Assembly: GCA_963785155.1 (NCBI GenBank)
Contig: CAWAUB010000007.1
Location: 627,591 to 691,590, forward strand
Source: DASUSH01 sp963785155
Lineage (GTDB): Bacteria > Actinomycetota > Thermoleophilia > Solirubrobacterales > 70-9
DNA length: 64,000 nucleotides
Direction of reading: 5' to 3'
Made by a program: the position numbers and the translations under genes. Below are positions 61,227 through 64,000 of this stretch, piece by piece. Within the stretch, counting starts at the first letter, position 1; each line of letters starts with the position of its first letter. The notes beneath the pieces were generated by a model. It had not been told where the DNA came from. It worked only from the letters and a program-made list of their open reading frames with translations, and did not search any database.

Positions 61227-62267
61227 GCAGCTGACGCTATCCTGGACGACGAGTTCAAGCGGCGCGTAGGTCGTCCTGCGCAACGTCGTCCGCGGGTGCG
61301 TCCTGCTGCGGCGACGGGCTTGGCGGGCTGGCGGACGCGGCGGACCACGGTGAGCTTCGCCGGGTTGGCTGAGATTCGCGCGAACATCCGCGGGCCCTCG
61401 CCGTTGGTCATCCGGGCCGCCGCCAGCGCAGCCTGCGCTCGGGTGAAGGCCTCGGCGACCGGGATGCCCTGGGCTAGCGCGGCGTAGAGGATGGCCGCGA
61501 AGGCGGTCTTCACGTCCTTCGCCAGCTTCCGGGGCGTCCCGATTGCCACCGGCACGTACTCGGCGAGCCAGGCTGCCTCGTCGAGGCTCCCGTGGGCGGC
61601 GAGGAAAGCGACCCGCAGGCGCTCGCCCGCCGCGTCGATCGGGCCCAGCAAGGTCTCCGGCTTGCGCGGACGGCCGACGATGTGGACCACGGCCGGGCCA
61701 CGATGCTCGAAGGCGGGCTCGAGGTCGGAGAAACGGTGCGCGTGGACGGCGGCGATCTCCACCCGGTCGCGGTGACCAGCGGCTTCGAGCCAGTCGTCCA
61801 GGGCGTGCACCTCCTCGGCGAGCGCTGCCCGCCCAGCCCGCCCGGAGGCGGTGGCCAGGACCCGTAGAAGCGGCGCGCCCCTTCGCTTCGCACGCTCCGT
61901 GGACCGCCGCCGGCCGGCAGCGGTGACGGGGCGCGGTACCCGGGGCTCGGGCGTGGGCGGCGGGCGTTCCTCGACGAGGTCGACCTCGCGCAGTTCTGGA
62001 AGCTCCGGTAGGGCGGGCTCACCGTTCACCCAGACGGCCACGCCCTGGTCGAGCGTGGCCCGCAGTCGCCTCGACCTCCTCCTCGATCTCGACGATCAGC
62101 TCCTCGAGTCGTTTCCCCTGCCGGCGATGGCCGGCGACGATCTTCGGCTCGCTGCCGATCGCGTCCAGCTCGATCGCCTTCTCGATCGCGGCCATGCGCC
62201 GGCGCTCGAGCACGACCTTGCGTCGCGCGAGCAGCTCGATACGCGCGTGGTAGGTCTCTTCGGACAT
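61223..62267 (-). CDS. Pseudo-CHAT protein: coiled-coil plus CHAT-like domain without catalytic residues (frameshift near 62062)
   Basis: The N-terminal 70 residues form a charged coiled coil (RIELLARRKVVLERRRMAAIE; EELIVEIEEEVEA). Removing one base near 62062 continues as ATRATLDQGVAVWVNGE. A Pro-rich linker leads to a CHAT-like caspase-fold domain: EEVHALDDWLEAAGHRDRVE, FSDLEPAFEHRGPAVVHIVGRP, LRVAFLAAHGSLDEA, and a C-terminal AFAAILYAALAQGIPVAEAFTRAQAAL. In active CHAT proteases the third and fourth elements carry SGHG and NAC; here they read VGRP and AAH. It should not cleave but may still bind a partner. It lies between SprT-like and serine-hydrolase genes. The start ATG at 62267 has GGAGAA before it. 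Confidence 0.6.
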
Positions 62268-62307
62268 TTCTCCGAACGCGACGGTAAGGCGGTCCGCGGA
62301 CGGATCC

Positions 62308-62760
62308 TCAGGCGGCGAGCTTCAGCTCGAGTTGCTCGGGCCGCCGGGCGCGCTCGATCGCCTCCGCATAGGTGCCGTGATGGATCGACCTGGGCCGTGG
62401 AATGGTCAATCCGTATGCCTCGCGCATGGCGACGTGGAGGGCGTCGCGAAAGCCCTTCCCATGCCAGCGCCGCCTGCCCGGCAGCTCGCCGACGTGGAGA
62501 TGCACGAGCTCGTGGAGGAGGATCTCCTGCGCGTCGCCACGGCGGATCCCCGGGTACGCGGTGACGGAGAGGCGCCACTGGCCGGGGACCGCGAAGCCGA
62601 CCCGGTTCGGCCGCTTGCTGGGACGGCGGACACGCAGGTCCGGGCGACGGCGGGCGAGCTCTCCCCCGTCGAAGATCGCCAGGGCCCGCAGCCGCTCCAT
62701 CTCCTCGAAGAGGTCGAGGCCGTCCACGACGTAATAGCCGGGCTTCCGTTTGCGGCCCAT
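62308..62760 (-). CDS. SprT-like zinc metalloprotease-fold protein
   Basis: The ATG at 62760 gives 150 residues with the zinc motif HELVH (EILLHELVHLHVG) and a third ligand in WHGKGFRDAL. This is the wss/SprT-like arrangement, related to DNA-protein crosslink proteases. The N-terminus is basic (GRKRKPGYYVVDG). TAGTTT ends 7 nt before the ATG. It begins a minus-strand run with the pseudo-CHAT and serine-hydrolase genes and is divergent from a GNAT gene. Confidence 0.82.
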   Translation of the reverse strand: MGRKRKPGYYVVDGLDLFEEMERLRALAIFDGGELARRRPDLRVRRPSKRPNRVGFAVPGQWRLSVTAYPGIRRGDAQEILLHELVHLHVGELPGRRRWHGKGFRDALHVAMREAYGLTIPRPRSIHHGTYAEAIERARRPEQLELKLAA

Positions 62761-62800
62761 GGGCGTGAAACTAGGCGGCGATGCGGCGGAGGAACGAGCG

Positions 62801-63292
62801 GTGAACGACGACGGCATTCGTCCCGCGCTACCCGGCGACGCGGAGGCGATCGCCCGGATTTACAACGAGGGAATCGCCGAGCGGATCGCGACCTTCGAGA
62901 CCGTCGATCAGCGACCGGAGCGCTTCGCCGCGGCGATCGAGCGCGGCGATCTGGTCCTGGTCGGCCTCCGGGACGGCGCGGTGGCCGCCGTCGCATGGGT
63001 CGGCCCCTATTCGGACGACCACCACTATTACTCGGGCGTGGGCGAGGCAACGCTCTACGTCGACGCGGCGGCTCGGCGATCCGGCCTCGGGAGCGCCCTG
63101 CTCGATGCGCTGGCCTCCGAGGCGCCCGGGCACGGATACCACAAGCTCGTCGGGAAGCTCTTCACGTCGAACACCCCGAGCCTCGCGATGCTCCGCGCCT
63201 GCGGCTGGGACGAGGTGGGGGTTCATCGCCGGCACGGGCACCTCGACGGCGAATGGAAGGACGTGCTGGTCGTCGAGCGCCTGCTGGCATGA
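62801..63292 (+). CDS. GNAT family N-acetyltransferase (phosphinothricin-acetyltransferase-like)
   Basis: The 163-residue protein has IRPALPGDAEAIARIYNEGIAERIATFET at the N-terminus and a pyrophosphate loop ARRSGLGSALLDALA, with LFTSNTPSLAMLRACGW near the C-terminus, all typical of Pat-type acetyltransferases. The substrate could be an amine or an amino acid analogue. The GTG at 62801 has GGAGGAA about 8 nt upstream. The longer upstream frame is not conserved. Confidence 0.87.
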   Translation: MNDDGIRPALPGDAEAIARIYNEGIAERIATFETVDQRPERFAAAIERGDLVLVGLRDGAVAAVAWVGPYSDDHHYYSGVGEATLYVDAAARRSGLGSALLDALASEAPGHGYHKLVGKLFTSNTPSLAMLRACGWDEVGVHRRHGHLDGEWKDVLVVERLLA

Positions 63293-63305
63293 GAGTATGG
63301 GCGCG

Positions 63306-63572
63306 ATGAACGATCCACAGACGCCACACGACCCATCCGCCCCCCACCACCGCGAGCATCACGTCCGCACGCCGACGCATGAGCTGCACCACGAGGAAAA
63401 GCTGAAGCGGCAGAGCTTCCACATCACGGTGCTCACCATCGCGCTGATCGGGGTCCTCATCGCGTTCGCCTACGCGGCCGCGTTCGACCTCGACCACTGG
63501 GCAGAGTGGATCGTCCTCGGCGGGATCTGCTTCACAGCGCTCGGCTCGATCGTCGCGGTCCAGACGCGCTGA
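63306..63572 (+). CDS. Small membrane protein
   Basis: The 88-residue product has a His/Pro-rich N-terminus (PHDPSAPHHREHHVRTPTHELHHEE) and two hydrophobic segments (ITVLTIALIGVLIAFAYAAAF and WIVLGGICFTALGSIVAV). The histidines could bind metal. GAGTAT ends 7 nt before the ATG at 63306; an ATG at 63297 lies within that element and is less likely. The gene precedes a GH3 glycosidase gene. I recognise no family. Confidence 0.65.
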   Translation: MNDPQTPHDPSAPHHREHHVRTPTHELHHEEKLKRQSFHITVLTIALIGVLIAFAYAAAFDLDHWAEWIVLGGICFTALGSIVAVQTR

Positions 63573-63610
63573 ACCGCGACCCGGTCTACAAGCGCCGGCG
63601 TGCTGCAGCG

Positions 63611-64000
63611 ATGGCCGTCGTCGTACTGCCCGTGCTACTCGCGATCCTCCTGCGTGGGTGCCTCTCGGGTGACCCCGAGCCTGCTCAGCAGGCGGCGGCA
63701 CCCGCCCTGCCCCCCGAGTGCGCCGGGAACGACGCAGCCGCGGTTCGCTCTCGCCTCGGCGCCCGGATCATCGTCCGCATGGAGGGCGAGGCGACGCGTC
63801 CCCTCCTTCGTCAGGCCCGCGCGGGCGAGATCGGCGGCGTCATCCTCTTCCCGCCCGAGGGACAGGACCCGGAGGCGCTCGCCGGGGAGATCGAGCGACT
63901 GCAGGCCGCCGCGAGCGACGGTGGCCACGGGCCGCTGGTCGTGGCGATCGACCAGGAGGGCGGCGAGGTGAAGCGGTTGCCGGAGCTCCACCGACCCAAT
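63611..64000 (+). CDS. Glycoside hydrolase family 3 beta-N-acetylhexosaminidase-like, partial
   Basis: After a hydrophobic N-terminus (VVVLPVLLAILLRGCLSG, possibly a lipobox) the sequence reaches the GH3 barrel: LGARIIVRMEGEATRPLLRQARAGEIGGVILFPPEGQDPEAL and LVVAIDQEGGEVKRLPEL. This is the NagZ-type family that removes N-acetylglucosamine from muropeptides. The gene runs off the window end. The frame is open upstream to a CTG at 63569 that overlaps the previous stop (CTGA), adding LNRDPVYKRRRAAA; ATG 63611 is the conservative start. Confidence 0.8.
   Translation, partial: MAVVVLPVLLAILLRGCLSGDPEPAQQAAAPALPPECAGNDAAAVRSRLGARIIVRMEGEATRPLLRQARAGEIGGVILFPPEGQDPEALAGEIERLQAAASDGGHGPLVVAIDQEGGEVKRLPELHRPN

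Noticed and set aside
3622..62267. Programmed +1 ribosomal frameshifting in many genes
   Set aside because: The break sites share no slippery codon, stop or stimulator, and occur in unrelated housekeeping genes; one-base insertion errors explain them better.
62781..62804. Seven-codon Arg-rich ORF overlapping the GNAT start (GTGA)
   Set aside because: Too short to separate from chance, with no suitable promoter spacing and no ribosome-binding site of its own.

Overview
The window is about 64 kb of very GC-rich bacterial chromosome, densely coding on both strands, with no rRNA, tRNA, CRISPR array or insertion sequence that I can see. Several features suggest a high-GC actinobacterium, most likely of the Thermoleophilia/Solirubrobacterales type: the recA-recX-rny-miaB-miaA-dapF-hflX backbone, a MurT/GatD pair, wax-ester synthase, DUF3052 and DUF2510 proteins, and secreted collagen-like proteins whose N-termini resemble ones I associate with that class. 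This placement is an inference from gene content, not a measured phylogeny.

Layout. 1-9.6 kb: DNA repair (recA, recX), RNA processing (rny), a copper protein, tRNA modification (miaB, miaA) and diaminopimelate metabolism (a dapF homolog, an ASCH-like gene, dapL). 9.8-16.6 kb: a transporter-like protein, glutamate decarboxylase, an ECF sigma factor, an SDR enzyme divergent from hflX, dut, and a minus-strand run with a ThuA-like protein. 16.5-23.0 kb: a GMC oxidoreductase with a Tat-exported partner, then a tightly overlapping operon, diacylglycerol kinase-like / murT / methyltransferase / gatD, for lipid and peptidoglycan precursors. 23-30 kb: cyclophilin lipoprotein, hydrolase, glycosidase, a principal-type sigma factor behind a long structured leader, a GroES-like protein. 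30-41 kb: a secretome island (collagen-like proteins, penicillin-acylase family enzyme, a giant Kelch/Ig-like/RTX protein). 41-51 kb: oxidoreductase, reductase, serine hydrolase, MBL-fold protein, RTX protein, a membrane-tailed ECF sigma, arylsulfotransferase, and a zinc phospholipase C-like protein. 51-64 kb: nhaA, algH, thioredoxin, ccdA, dinB, wax-ester synthase, ydjC, a PII-amt pair, a serine-hydrolase / pseudo-CHAT / SprT cluster, a GNAT, and the start of a GH3 glycosidase.

Two global patterns matter for reading the annotation. First, about thirty genes have a TANNNT-like -10 element ending only 6-10 nt before the start codon and no ribosome-binding site, which predicts pervasive leaderless transcription. 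Genes inside operons instead show Shine-Dalgarno sequences or 4-nt start/stop overlaps. Second, at least a dozen otherwise normal genes are broken by a single frameshift, nearly always repaired by removing one base. This looks like residual insertion error in the assembly, so those genes are annotated as whole genes with the site noted.

The most interesting biology: a DapF homolog lacking both catalytic cysteines next to dapL; a methyltransferase wedged between murT and gatD; an ammonium transporter with Glu in place of the first pore histidine beside a PII protein lacking Tyr51; a catalytically dead CHAT-protease homolog between a SprT-like metalloprotease and a serine-hydrolase lipoprotein; bidirectional promoters whose two -10 elements share one TA step; and a long structured leader on the sigma factor gene.
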